From positions 1 through 39,389 of the IMG/VR virus record IMGVR_UViG_3300036390_000005: a DNA stretch of 39,389 bases. One strand, written 5' to 3'. The translations under genes and the position numbers were made by a program. Under the pieces are notes generated by a model. The model was not told the DNA's origin and did no database searches. It saw only the letters and a list, made by a program, of their open reading frames with translations. Source of the DNA: a virus. Shown in pieces: positions 1 through 7,518 of the stretch. How positions within the stretch are numbered: position 1 is the stretch's first letter; each line of letters starts with the position of its first letter.

Positions 1-420
1 ATGCAAATTTCATCCCAACAGGGGCCGTCGCTGGCTGAAGTCATCGCTTTCACCATTCTCGAAAGCGCCGACAATGTCGCTCGCGTTGAGCGGGCGGCAA
101 GGCATCGCCTGCGCCGCAAACATGCATGGTCTGGTTTTGAGGTGTTCGCCGTGGAAGTTGAGCCTGCTGCCGATGAGCTCTCGAACATCAAGGCTTATTG
201 TGCTCCGGTCGCCGCTCCTCATTCTCAAACACTCGTCTTGGAGTTCCTAACGGATACCGGCGACAAGCGCCGCTCTCCGCGCTTTGACGCATTTCTCAGC
301 GCCTGTGGGGTAAAGGAGCGGGTCGATGACACGCGCGAAATCGAAGGTCGCTATTTCTCCGTACGCAACGGCGGTCGTATCGCCGCCGACTTCGGTCCGC
401 TCGCTCTTTCGGTTCTCTGA
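1..420 (+). CDS. Hypothetical phage protein, early/replication module
   Basis: A 139 aa reading frame whose ATG is the first base of the window, so the true start may lie further upstream. I recognise no family. The protein has no membrane segment or signal peptide and looks like a soluble mixed alpha/beta protein. It is followed after one base by the ATG of the next gene at 422, and that gene overlaps the primase-helicase gene, so the three appear to form one transcription unit. Position suggests a small replication-accessory protein, but this is inference from context only. Confidence 0.6.
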   Translation: MQISSQQGPSLAEVIAFTILESADNVARVERAARHRLRRKHAWSGFEVFAVEVEPAADELSNIKAYCAPVAAPHSQTLVLEFLTDTGDKRRSPRFDAFLSACGVKERVDDTREIEGRYFSVRNGGRIAADFGPLALSVL

Positions 421-421
421 C

Positions 422-691
422 ATGCAGATCCTGGACATCAAACCCGTCGCCAACTCGGGCGGCGGGATGCGCACGATTGCGCATTTTGACCTCCAATTAT
501 CCGATGACGTCAGATTGTACGGCGTGAGGCTGATGGAGGCTCCTGACGGGAAACGCGTCGTATATGCGGCACAGGCTGGCAGTCGCAGGGCGGCAACTTT
601 TGCTCGCCCCCTGGCTGAAAAGATCACAGCCGCAGCATCTCAGTCCTACGTGGAGGCGATTACAGCCAATGCCAAAAATTCCCGCACTTAA
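422..691 (+). CDS. Small phage protein, weak SpoVG-like look
   Basis: An 89 aa protein starting at the ATG one base after the previous stop codon; the longer upstream extension of this frame would overlap the previous gene by about 95 bases and is unlikely. The sequence has the order 'short beta-strand, GGGMRTIAHF, VRLYGVRLMEAPDGKRVVYA', which recalls the compact SpoVG fold (a small nucleic-acid-binding protein in Firmicutes). The resemblance is by eye and weak. Its 3' end overlaps the start of the primase-helicase gene by 23 bases, which suggests translational coupling. A role in DNA or RNA binding during replication would fit but is not shown. Confidence 0.6.
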   Translation: MQILDIKPVANSGGGMRTIAHFDLQLSDDVRLYGVRLMEAPDGKRVVYAAQAGSRRAATFARPLAEKITAAASQSYVEAITANAKNSRT

Positions 692-3167
692 ATCTTCATC
701 GTTCGACGAAGTCGCCATCCGCGATCACGTGGGGATGATCCACGGTCTGGCCGGCGGCCTCGACGGCGTGCTTGCTGTCTCTGCGTTCCATGCAAATCCC
801 AACAAGGACGAAGACACGGCCGGCGTCGTCAGCCGGCACGCGATCGGTGACGTCGAGGGCACGGTTGAGTCGATAATGTGTCACTCGGAAACGCCCCACT
901 TGAATGTCTTCATCGGCCTGCAGGTGATGCGCAAAGGACTCGCACGGGCGCAGAGAGGCACCGAGCGCGACATCGTTGCGGTGCTTGGCTTGGTTGTCGA
1001 CATGGACGCCGACACCGGCAAGACCGGCGATTTGCCGGTTTTGCCGAACCTCGTGCTTGAGACGTCACCCGGCAATCGGCAGCCGTTCATCCTGTTTGAC
1101 CGCCCCATCCCCGCTTCCGAAGCTAAGCCGCTGGCCGCGGCTCTCCGCCGGGCAACTGGTTCAGATCATGGCACAGCAGACGTCACACACCTCTGGCGCG
1201 TGCCAGGCACGTTCAATTGGCCCAATCGGAAAAAGCTCTCGCGCGGACGCTCGGAATTGCCGGCGGACGTCTTTGTTGAGCAAGAGTGGCAGGGCGACCT
1301 GATCGCAGTCGAGGACCTGAAGGCGGCACTGGCACCATGGATGGTCGAGAACACTGCTTTCGGACAGTCGGTGACACTTGGCGAAATCCCTGTAAATGTG
1401 AATGTTTCTGACAAGGCAGCAGCCATGCTGGCGGCCAATGATGTTGGCGACCGCTCTGAATGGGCGTCGGCAGTGGTCGAGCAGCTTGCGTTCGACGGTA
1501 TGACAGCGGAGGCGGCCTATTCGGCCTTTACCTCGGCGAGCGGCAACTGGTTCGAGCGTTACGATTCGAAGGATCCCGAAAAGGACTTCGTCCGTTGTTG
1601 GGCGAAGTTCGGCCAGCCTCACGAAGCGGCACGGGCGGCATCTGCAGAACTGGCATCCGCATTCGTTGCCAAGAACGCGGCCAAGGCTCCACTTGTTGCC
1701 GCGAATGACAACGAGCCCGCTCCGACACTCGGGACGCGGCCGGTCGACCCATGGGCACAGCGAAAACACCCATCAATGCCTCTCGGTCTACTGCCGGCAG
1801 CCATTGAAGAGTTCGCCACTTCTCAGGCCGCCATCATGGGGGTTGATGCCGGCGGGCTTGCGGCCTCGGCCCTGGCAGTCTGCGCTGCCGCAATACCTGA
1901 CGCGATAACCCTGCGGGTCAAGCGCCATGATGATTGGGAGGAATCTGCACGATTGTGGGTGGCCCTTATTGGAAACCCTTCAGCGAAGAAGTCTCCAGTG
2001 ATTAGCACCGCGACCCGCGCGCTGCGATCCATCGACGATGAGCTCGTGCAAAACTACATCAGCGAGAAGCGGAAATACGATGCCCTCGACAAGGCAGGCA
2101 AGGCAGAAACAAGCGCACCCCGCCAGGTGCGCACGCGCATAGAGGACGTGACCGTCGAGGCTGCGCAGGAGGTGCTGAAGGATACGCCGCAAGGCGTTCT
2201 GTTGATCCGCGACGAGCTCTCCGGCTGGTTCGGGTCTATGGAGAGATACGGCACTGGCAAGGGCGCAAGCGCCGACAGGTCTTTCTGGCTCCAGGCCTTC
2301 AATGGCGGCGGCTACAGCGTCAACCGTGTTGGCCGGGGCGTGGTGGCAATCGACAATCTGTCGGTTTCTATGCTCGGCGGTATTCAGCCCGAACCTATCC
2401 GCAAGATCGTGGCAGATTCGGCTGACGATGGCCTACTGCAGCGCCTCTTCCCTATCTGCATGGGAACGGCCACCGTGGGGCTCGACGTGCCGCCTGCGGC
2501 GGCTGTGGGGGAGTATGGTGGGCTCATCCGTCGACTGCACTCCATGAAGAGGCCAATGCAGGCCGGCATGCGAGAAGTCGCGTTGCGCTTCGACAATGCC
2601 GGCCAGGATTTGCGCGCGGAGCTTGAGGTGAAGCACCATGCAATGGCAGCTGGATGGGAGATCCTCAATAAAAAGTTGGCGGCTCATATCGGTAAGTACG
2701 ACGGCCTCTTCGCGCGGCTATGCATCGTGTTCCATTGCGTGGAAACAACGGGCGATCGGCCTGCCCACGTGATTCCGTTCGATGTAGCGCGGCGCGCTGC
2801 CGACTTCCTGCATGAATTCCTGTTTCCGCACTCCCTGGCGTTCTATCAAAACGTCCTTGGCATGTCCGATAAGCAAGATGCTCTGCTGTCGGTTGCCGGC
2901 TGGATACTGACGCACCGGCCCGAGAAGATGACCGTGCGTGATGTGCAGCGCGGTGACCGTATCATGCGGGAGATGGACCGCGAGCAGGCCGAAGACGTCC
3001 TGCGGCGGCTGGACGCCATGTCGTGGCTGGAGCCGATGCCAACGGCGCGTAGGGATAGCATCACCTATGTCGTCAATCCTGACGTCTACGTCGAATTCGA
3101 ACATCGGGCTGAGAAGGAGAAGGGCCGGCGGGAGAGAGTTCGCGAACTGATTGCGTCATCCTGTTAA
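669..3167 (+). CDS. Phage primase-helicase (RepB-like primase + DUF3987)
   Basis: 832 aa. The ATG at 669 was chosen because the longer form (from 564) would lie mostly inside the preceding gene. Residues about 100-200 look like a RepB/archaeo-eukaryotic-type primase: an acidic VDMDAD strand (110-115) and a conserved block GTADVTHLWRVPGTFNWPN (168-186). A linker with AANDNEPAP follows (343-351). Residues about 370-760 match DUF3987-type ATPases, with the P-loop variant GNPSAKKS (435-442) and a Walker B-like LLIRDELSGW (511-520). Proteins of this build prime and unwind DNA for phage or plasmid replication. The C-terminal 70 residues are charged and may bind DNA or a partner. This is the main replication protein of the window. 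Confidence 0.85.
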   Translation: MPKIPALKSSSFDEVAIRDHVGMIHGLAGGLDGVLAVSAFHANPNKDEDTAGVVSRHAIGDVEGTVESIMCHSETPHLNVFIGLQVMRKGLARAQRGTERDIVAVLGLVVDMDADTGKTGDLPVLPNLVLETSPGNRQPFILFDRPIPASEAKPLAAALRRATGSDHGTADVTHLWRVPGTFNWPNRKKLSRGRSELPADVFVEQEWQGDLIAVEDLKAALAPWMVENTAFGQSVTLGEIPVNVNVSDKAAAMLAANDVGDRSEWASAVVEQLAFDGMTAEAAYSAFTSASGNWFERYDSKDPEKDFVRCWAKFGQPHEAARAASAELASAFVAKNAAKAPLVAANDNEPAPTLGTRPVDPWAQRKHPSMPLGLLPAAIEEFATSQAAIMGVDAGGLAASALAVCAAAIPDAITLRVKRHDDWEESARLWVALIGNPSAKKSPVISTATRALRSIDDELVQNYISEKRKYDALDKAGKAETSAPRQVRTRIEDVTVEAAQEVLKDTPQGVLLIRDELSGWFGSMERYGTGKGASADRSFWLQAFNGGGYSVNRVGRGVVAIDNLSVSMLGGIQPEPIRKIVADSADDGLLQRLFPICMGTATVGLDVPPAAAVGEYGGLIRRLHSMKRPMQAGMREVALRFDNAGQDLRAELEVKHHAMAAGWEILNKKLAAHIGKYDGLFARLCIVFHCVETTGDRPAHVIPFDVARRAADFLHEFLFPHSLAFYQNVLGMSDKQDALLSVAGWILTHRPEKMTVRDVQRGDRIMREMDREQAEDVLRRLDAMSWLEPMPTARRDSITYVVNPDVYVEFEHRAEKEKGRRERVRELIASSC

Positions 3168-3189
3168 AAGCAACCTTAAGACGATAACC

Positions 3190-3297
3190 GTCACCGACCG
3201 TCCCTTGCGCGTGTGAGAGTAGTACCAAATTTGGAATCTCTCTCTCTCTGAAAGAGCATGTTTCTATCCCGCACGCACACAAGGGACAATTGGTGAC
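3190..3297. repeat. Nested inverted repeat (possible origin or structured leader)
   Basis: In the gap between the primase-helicase gene and the next gene, GTCACC (3190-3195) and GTCCCTTG (3200-3207) are mirrored by CAAGGGAC (3280-3287) and GGTGAC (3292-3297). Both arms have exactly four unpaired bases between the blocks. Pairing continues inward with mismatches (GTGTG 3211-3215 with 3272-3276, one wobble). The enclosed DNA holds the palindrome CCAAATTTGG (3225-3234) and a CT-dinucleotide run (about 3237-3249). This could be a replication origin or a large RNA hairpin in the leader of the following gene. Confidence 0.55.
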
Positions 3298-3333
3298 ACT
3301 CCAACTTTTAAGATCATCCTCAAGGAGGGACTC

Positions 3334-3732
3334 ATGCCACGTATAAAAACCGCCGAAGAATCCGCACGCCGCGAGGCCGAAAAGGCCAAGCTGTCAGCAC
3401 TTACTGTCGTGGCCGACAGCAGCCGACCCCGTGACCCACGGATGCAAGCAGAGCACTATCGCCAGCACCTGCTCAACGCAAACCGGACCATCGACACTCT
3501 GCAGCAGCGCATTGCCGAACTTGAGGCCACCCTTCGACAGGAGCGGGAGGATCATCGCTATCGCCTATCTCTGACGGTGGGTCGGACGGCGGCGGAAGAG
3601 GCCCGTATAGCGGCGTTCAATTTCGCCATCAACTCTGCGGCAGCGCTTGCCGAGGGGCCAGACGGAACGCCGACGTCACTGTCAAACGCCATCAGCGAAA
3701 TCAAGCCGTCAAAATCCAAGTTTATCAACTAG
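3334..3732 (+). CDS. Hypothetical coiled-coil phage protein
   Basis: 132 aa with a clear ribosome-binding site (AAGGAGG, 3322-3328) before the ATG. Residues about 40-75 are rich in heptad-like Leu/Ile with many Gln/Glu/Arg (NANRTIDTLQQRIAELEATL), predicting a coiled coil. Ala-rich helices follow. No catalytic motif and no membrane segment are visible. It lies between the primase-helicase gene and a 386 aa hypothetical gene and probably shares their transcript, though the 166-base gap with a large inverted repeat in front may mark separate control. The function is unknown. Confidence 0.7.
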   Translation: MPRIKTAEESARREAEKAKLSALTVVADSSRPRDPRMQAEHYRQHLLNANRTIDTLQQRIAELEATLRQEREDHRYRLSLTVGRTAAEEARIAAFNFAINSAAALAEGPDGTPTSLSNAISEIKPSKSKFIN

Positions 3733-3742
3733 GAGCGCCAGC

Positions 3743-4903
3743 ATGAAAATTGACACGCGAGACCTGTCGAACCTAGCCGAACTCCTTGCAGCCGCACCGG
3801 AGGCCACCAAACCCACCAGGGCCGCGCCGAAGAAGAAGGCGACTCCAGTAGCCGCTAACGATAACGAGCCCGCCCCACAGTTGGCGTGGCCGGCACTCGG
3901 GCGGCTGGCTCACCGCGGGGACGCGGTACGTGCGTTTGCGCTCCGGCACTGGAAGAACCTCTGCTACCCAGGCAGCGGCTACGATCCGCAACCTATCGAG
4001 GACAATGAGCCGGAGACGATCGAGATCCGTCCATCAGAGGCAGAGATGTTGCGTGCGGTCGGATGGACCGTCTCAGGCGAAGAGCGCTCGCTGCAGACTG
4101 GAAAGCTCGTGCCGACATACGAGCCCAGAGAGACGCAGGCCGCCACCACACGTAACCGTAATGGCGGGACAGACACACGCGTGGGCGGCCTCCTGTTTCG
4201 AGACGGGAAGCTGATTGAATGGGGCGTGACCGCGAAGGGGCGGCTTTTGAAGCCGGTAGAGCGCCCCAGAGCCGGCAAGGGCGGTCAACCCACAGAACGT
4301 AGCGAAGCGGCCATCTGGGCTTACGTGCGCGCGCCAGCTGACACCAACTCGCCAATGCATGCCGTACCCTACCAGCGACCGTTCTCAGGAGAGCCGGCGA
4401 TCATGGACTGCTACGAGCCTTTGCCGCGCGAAGAGCCAAGCGCCAAGGATCGGCGCGGCCGCTTCGGAGTCGAGGAGGCGAGGGCGGTTCTGCGGGACTA
4501 TGGCGTCGACGGTGCCGTACCGTTCGGCAAGCTTCCTGTTCAGGCGAAGATGTGCGCTGACGGACTTGTGCCGGGCAGTCAATGGGTGGGCGGAATAAAA
4601 ATGCCGAAGCCGCTTGGCGAGATCTCGGCGGCTGCGGGGTCCGATGCACCAATCGTCCGCCTCATGGAGACCGCAGACCACCTCGGCCAGCTTCGGCGGC
4701 TGCTGCGAGATCATGCGAAGGTGCTGGATCTGGCAATCACCAACGCCACAGCCCGTGAAATCGGTATCGCGATGGGTAAGGCTCCGGCCTACGCCGAGAA
4801 AGTTGGCCCCTTCTTGATCGACGCTGCGTTGGATGCGCTGCTGGCGATTGACGAGACCGCCCACACGAAAACTGAGCCACCAGAAGAAAAAATGGCGGCG
4901 TAA
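3743..4903 (+). CDS. Hypothetical phage protein, end of replication module
   Basis: 386 aa; the start at 3743 is preceded by AGGAGC, while the frame extension upstream to 3647 would overlap the preceding gene and was rejected. The N-terminal 60 residues are a basic/Ala-rich linker containing AANDNEPAP (about residues 37-45), the same motif as in the primase-helicase. The centre contains Gly/Arg-rich blocks; the C-terminal 130 residues are helical (PIVRLMETADHLGQLRRLLR). No known domain is recognised. It is the last forward gene before the convergent reverse cassette, so it closes the replication module. A role in DNA replication or host takeover is inferred from position only. Confidence 0.7.
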   Translation: MKIDTRDLSNLAELLAAAPEATKPTRAAPKKKATPVAANDNEPAPQLAWPALGRLAHRGDAVRAFALRHWKNLCYPGSGYDPQPIEDNEPETIEIRPSEAEMLRAVGWTVSGEERSLQTGKLVPTYEPRETQAATTRNRNGGTDTRVGGLLFRDGKLIEWGVTAKGRLLKPVERPRAGKGGQPTERSEAAIWAYVRAPADTNSPMHAVPYQRPFSGEPAIMDCYEPLPREEPSAKDRRGRFGVEEARAVLRDYGVDGAVPFGKLPVQAKMCADGLVPGSQWVGGIKMPKPLGEISAAAGSDAPIVRLMETADHLGQLRRLLRDHAKVLDLAITNATAREIGIAMGKAPAYAEKVGPFLIDAALDALLAIDETAHTKTEPPEEKMAA

Positions 4904-4942
4904 CCTCCGGTCAAAAGGGTCGATGATCGGTATATTAGTGAA

Positions 4943-4963
4943 GGGGTCGCGAAGAGCGGCCCC
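4943..4963. terminator. GC-rich hairpin between convergent operons
   Basis: GGGGTCGC (4943-4950) and GCGGCCCC (4956-4963) form an 8 bp stem (one G-T pair) with loop GAAGA. It lies between the forward replication genes ending at 4903 and the reverse cassette ending at 5045. No T-run follows on either strand, so it is a weak terminator candidate at best. Confidence 0.35.
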
Positions 4964-5044
4964 AAAACATTTGAGGCGCCGAGATCCGCGGACGCAAGAA
5001 CTCGCGAGAGATCTCCGGGACGGCCTCAACTCAATATCGACAAG

Positions 5045-5368
5045 CTAAATCACCTGCTTTTGAGACAGGAACGTCAGGACCCCTGCGGTTGCTGCGACAC
5101 CTGTGAAGACGGCGATCCAAAAGTCGGGTCTTTGTTTCTTTTCCACGGCGTCGCGCCAAGTGTTGTAGACCCCTTCAAGAAGGCACTGCGTAAGGAAACC
5201 TGCAGCGATAGCGCCCGCTAGCGACCAAAGAAACGCGGCTACGTACCGAACAAAGTCAGTGGGGAAGCCTGGCACCGATCGAGGCCAAAAATAGTAACAG
5301 CCGGCGATCATTGCTGCCGCGGCCGCTACTTTCGCAACGTGATAGATCCAGTCTGGATAGTGACGCAT
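5045..5368 (-). CDS. Small polytopic membrane protein
   Basis: 107 aa with about three membrane segments: residues about 10-28 (VAKVAAAAAMIAGCYYFW), 38-62 (FVRYVAAFLWSLAGAIAAGFL) and 84-102 (FWIAVFTGVAATAGVLTFL). The charged loop NTWRDAVEKKQR lies between segments 2 and 3. GAGGG precedes the start. It is the last gene of a three-gene reverse cassette: its start overlaps the preceding gene by 43 bases, which suggests coupled translation. No family is recognised. A small inner-membrane protein in a reverse-oriented prophage cassette may be expressed from the silent prophage and could act in exclusion of other phages; this is inference. Confidence 0.6.
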   Translation of the reverse strand: MRHYPDWIYHVAKVAAAAAMIAGCYYFWPRSVPGFPTDFVRYVAAFLWSLAGAIAAGFLTQCLLEGVYNTWRDAVEKKQRPDFWIAVFTGVAATAGVLTFLSQKQVI

Positions 5369-5562
5369 TTCGATACCCTCATTAACGCGGGGCCGCTTAT
5401 AGAGGGCTCGTCACGAAGGTCCAGTGTAGGCACGTCTAAATCGACCTTCATGCTGAGTAGAGTGTAAATCTTCCAATCACCGCGCGCGCCTCCTCTCGCT
5501 GCGCGGTGGTCTGGCCGCTGGTCGAGCTTTACCTGCTCCCAGCGGCCTATTGTGTTGCTCAC
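5326..5562 (-). CDS. Small hypothetical protein, middle gene of reverse cassette
   Basis: 78 aa, starting with GTG at 5562-5560. The GTG shares bases with the TGA of the upstream gene (GTGA overlap), a typical sign of coupled genes. The N-terminal half is basic (QRPDHRAARGGARGDWK) and the C-terminal half shows alternating hydrophobics. No motif is recognised. Without the overlap with both neighbours this frame would be doubtful; the chain of overlaps is the main argument that it is translated. Confidence 0.45.
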   Translation of the reverse strand: MSNTIGRWEQVKLDQRPDHRAARGGARGDWKIYTLLSMKVDLDVPTLDLRDEPSISGPALMRVSKCVTIQTGSITLRK

Positions 5563-5861
5563 GATTCCTGAGATTCATCGGAGTTAAAAGTCGCGCCAGA
5601 GTATTCGGCGACAATCCATTTCTCGACGGTGATCTTGGATCCCAACTGCTGTTCGGCGTCGGGCTGTATTGCCTTGAACGCTGCTACGGCGGCATCACGA
5701 TTGGAAAATGTTCCGACAAGAGTGGTGTTTGGCAAGCGGTACCATTTCTTATCGCTAGATAGAATCCAAATCTGCCAATCGTTCCGCAGTGCGGCGTCTC
5801 TAAACTTTTCGTGCGGTGAGTTTCTATTGTTGAGATCGTAGGTGGCAATGAACGTGGGCAT
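5559..5861 (-). CDS. Small protein with Cas2/SinR-like start, reverse cassette
   Basis: 100 aa. The start at 5861 (MPTFIATYDLNNRN) is preferred over the upstream ATG at 5903 because GGAGG stands just before it. The beginning, a hydrophobic beta-strand ending in YDLN, is the hallmark look of Cas2/SinR-type ferredoxin-fold proteins. A helix (FRDAALRNDW), a strand (QIWILSSDKKWYRLP) and a second helix (RDAAVAAFKAI) follow, so the order of elements also fits. No Cas1 or CRISPR array is present, so a CRISPR role is not supported. It is the first gene of a reverse three-gene cassette and possibly a nuclease-like or toxin-like accessory protein. The fold is inferred by eye. Confidence 0.6.
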   Translation of the reverse strand: MPTFIATYDLNNRNSPHEKFRDAALRNDWQIWILSSDKKWYRLPNTTLVGTFSNRDAAVAAFKAIQPDAEQQLGSKITVEKWIVAEYSGATFNSDESQES

Positions 5862-5945
5862 TTTGTCCTCCATGTAGATGCAACCTAATGTATATAATGT
5901 CAATGCAAATCTGCAACCGAAAAGCCAAGACGGACGTGTACTCCC
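5862..5945. promoter_or_regulatory. AT-rich divergent intergenic region
   Basis: The 84 bases between the reverse cassette and the forward gpZ-like gene are much more AT-rich than their surroundings. On the + strand TATAAT occurs at 5893-5898 without a good -35 element. On the - strand TATACA (complement of 5890-5895) and TTGCAG (complement of 5911-5916) are 15 bases apart. Promoters for both directions are likely here but cannot be fixed exactly. Confidence 0.35.
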
Positions 5946-6569
5946 ATGATTATCGTCTCAGTCGTCGGCTCAGGAGCCGCGCAGATGGAAGAGGCGACGC
6001 GCGCCCTTGGCAGCAAGGCCAGGGCGGGCACAGCGTTCGCCAGAGCACTCAACCGCACAGGTGACACGGTTCGCAATGAAGCCGGTCGCAAGCTTTCGGA
6101 GCAGACGGGGCTGCCAAAGACCACAGGCAAGAAGGCTTACCGACAGGGTGGTGAGAGGGCGTCACCATCAAGCTTGTCCTACATAGTGCACGGGCAGGGC
6201 GGACAGGTTAGCGTCAAATACTTCAAGCCTCGTGAGACTGCGCTAGGCGTCAGTGCTGCGCCGAGAAACAATCGGCAGGTGTTCGTTGGCTCTTTTATGA
6301 GAGCCGGATGGTGGCCCAACCGCATCAGCAAGCCCAACTGGAATGGGCAGGTGTTCTATCGCGTCGGCGACGGGCATTCATATGCTGGCCTGAAGTCAAA
6401 AGGCGCAAAGCGATCTGGGACTAAATTCCTAAAAGCCAAGACCGACGTGGTGATCCCAACCGAGATGGTTCAGGGGTTGGCTGGTGATGCGTGGAGGGAT
6501 GGCGCAAGGCGCCTGCAGCCGCGTATTGAGCACGAGGTTCGGGCAATGACCAAGGGCGTCGTGTCTTGA
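5946..6569 (+). CDS. Phage minor tail protein Z-like (gpZ family)
   Basis: 207 aa, basic. The pattern of an N-terminal helix (MEEATRALGSKARAGTAFARAL), NRTGDTVRNEAGRKLSEQTGL and a C-terminal helix fits prophage minor tail protein Z (the lambda gpZ group), which acts at tail completion before head-tail joining. What is odd is its place: it sits ahead of the packaging genes and about 8 kb from the tail genes, separated from them by a toxin-like gene and a reverse gene. It is the first forward gene after an AT-rich divergent region, so it may have its own promoter. Confidence 0.65.
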   Translation: MIIVSVVGSGAAQMEEATRALGSKARAGTAFARALNRTGDTVRNEAGRKLSEQTGLPKTTGKKAYRQGGERASPSSLSYIVHGQGGQVSVKYFKPRETALGVSAAPRNNRQVFVGSFMRAGWWPNRISKPNWNGQVFYRVGDGHSYAGLKSKGAKRSGTKFLKAKTDVVIPTEMVQGLAGDAWRDGARRLQPRIEHEVRAMTKGVVS

Positions 6570-6733
6570 CGCCAGCGGATACTCGGCGAGGCTGATCATC
6601 ATGCGGAATGATGCGAATTGCATCCAGGCTGAGGTCGTCGATTTCGTCGATGCGCGGCAAGGTGTTTGAGGGGAGAAGGTGGACAACGAGACAGGTGCTG
6701 TCTTGGCGGGATCAAGGTGTCTAGTATCACTGA

Positions 6734-7141
6734 ATGCCGATTCGCTACCCAGTCTCACCCCGGACCATACTGCTTTGCGACTATGCCAAAGGTGGCTTCC
6801 TGCCGCCCGAAATGGTGAAGCGGCGGCCTGTTGTAGTCGTGTCGCCTCGCCTTCCACATCGCGATGGCCTTTGCGCCGTGGTCCCGTTGTCAACCTCACC
6901 TCCCGACTACGAACTGCCGTATGTGGTGGAGATGAAACTACATGATCCATTGCCGTCACCGTTCGATGCACTAATCATGTGGGCCAAGTGTGACATGATC
7001 GCTACGGTGGGCTTTGAGAGACTTGATCTGTTTCGTTGCGGACGTGACCAATATGGAAAGCGCAGATATGTCACACCCAAAGTGGACGACGAGACGTTTG
7101 CCAGAATTGTGGCTGGTGTCAGATGCGGATTAGGAATTTAA
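6734..7141 (+). CDS. PemK/MazF-like toxin family protein, no antitoxin seen
   Basis: 135 aa. PRTILLCDYAKGGFLPPEMV, then KRRPVVVVSPRLPHRDGLCA and VVPLSTSPP, are the typical opening strands and substrate-loop region of PemK/MazF-type proteins, whose best-known members are mRNA-cutting toxins. The middle has ALIMWAKCDMIATVGFERL. No AbrB-, RHH- or Phd-like antitoxin frame lies directly before or after it; the upstream 164 bases hold only a 22-codon frame. No clear ribosome-binding site precedes the ATG. A terminator follows at 7226. It may be an orphan toxin kept as an accessory gene, or a relative with another role in rhizobial phages. Confidence 0.8.
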   Translation: MPIRYPVSPRTILLCDYAKGGFLPPEMVKRRPVVVVSPRLPHRDGLCAVVPLSTSPPDYELPYVVEMKLHDPLPSPFDALIMWAKCDMIATVGFERLDLFRCGRDQYGKRRYVTPKVDDETFARIVAGVRCGLGI

Positions 7142-7210
7142 CTTGACGTTAAGCGCGCAAGCACCATATTCGGGTTGATCGCTGGCGATGAGAGTCGTTC
7201 AGCCTCAAGA

Positions 7211-7222
7211 CCTCCTAGGAGG
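7211..7222. repeat. Perfect 12-bp palindrome
   Basis: CCTCCTAGGAGG is its own reverse complement. It stands directly before the terminator stem that follows the PemK/MazF-like gene. It could be a protein-binding site or extend the terminator structure. It also contains AGGAGG on both strands, but no start codon is suitably placed. Confidence 0.4.
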
Positions 7223-7225
7223 CAG

Positions 7226-7272
7226 ACCCCGCCAAGGCGATAACAAGCATGGCGGGGTTTCTTTTTGTTTTT
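7226..7272 (+). terminator. Rho-independent terminator after PemK/MazF-like gene
   Basis: ACCCCGCCA (7226-7234) pairs with TGGCGGGGT (7250-7258), a perfect 9 bp stem with a 15-base loop. It is followed by a T-rich tract broken only by single C and G residues (7258-7272). It is oriented to stop forward transcription from the toxin-like gene, separating it from the packaging module. Confidence 0.85.
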
Positions 7273-7305
7273 CCAGCAGGCACGTCAGCGTCTGGACTAT
7301 TCTCT

Positions 7306-7488
7306 CTAGACGACACGCCACGGCTTCGGACTCAACCGAGCTTCGCCAGCCAGAGCGAGTTCGACGAGCTCATCAGCGTCAGTCACGCCTGCGTCGTACA
7401 GGACGCTGACCAAGCCTTCGGCGCCTTTAGCGCGATGCCGCACCTCCGTCACGACCTCGGCAACAGTCTTCTCTCGATCGTCGGTCAT
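7306..7488 (-). CDS. Small reverse-strand hypothetical protein
   Basis: 60 aa, acidic at the start (MTDDREKTVAEVV), with Ala/Val/Glu-rich helices. GGAGG stands 6 bases before the ATG, a strong ribosome-binding site, which makes this reverse frame more credible than the forward frame on the same DNA. No motif is recognised. It lies alone in reverse orientation between a forward terminator and the terminase genes, like a small accessory gene with its own expression. Confidence 0.6.
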   Translation of the reverse strand: MTDDREKTVAEVVTEVRHRAKGAEGLVSVLYDAGVTDADELVELALAGEARLSPKPWRVV

Positions 7489-7518
7489 TTAGGCCTCCTC
7501 GATTGAATGTGTGCAGAA

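Noticed and set aside
3237-3249. CT-dinucleotide run as phase-variable microsatellite
   Set aside because: It is short and lies outside coding DNA, about 85 bases before the next start codon, with no promoter element around it, so a switching role cannot be supported.
4923-5048. Possible 41 aa forward gene after the replication module
   Set aside because: Arg-rich product without motif, no RBS, and it runs into the convergent reverse gene.
5559-5861. CRISPR-Cas component because of the Cas2-like start
   Set aside because: No Cas1, no other cas gene and no repeat array anywhere in the window; only the fold resemblance remains.
6601-6669. 22-codon forward frame before the PemK/MazF-like gene, considered as antitoxin
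   Set aside because: Too short for a known antitoxin, no RBS, and no recognisable motif; could be a remnant but cannot be supported.
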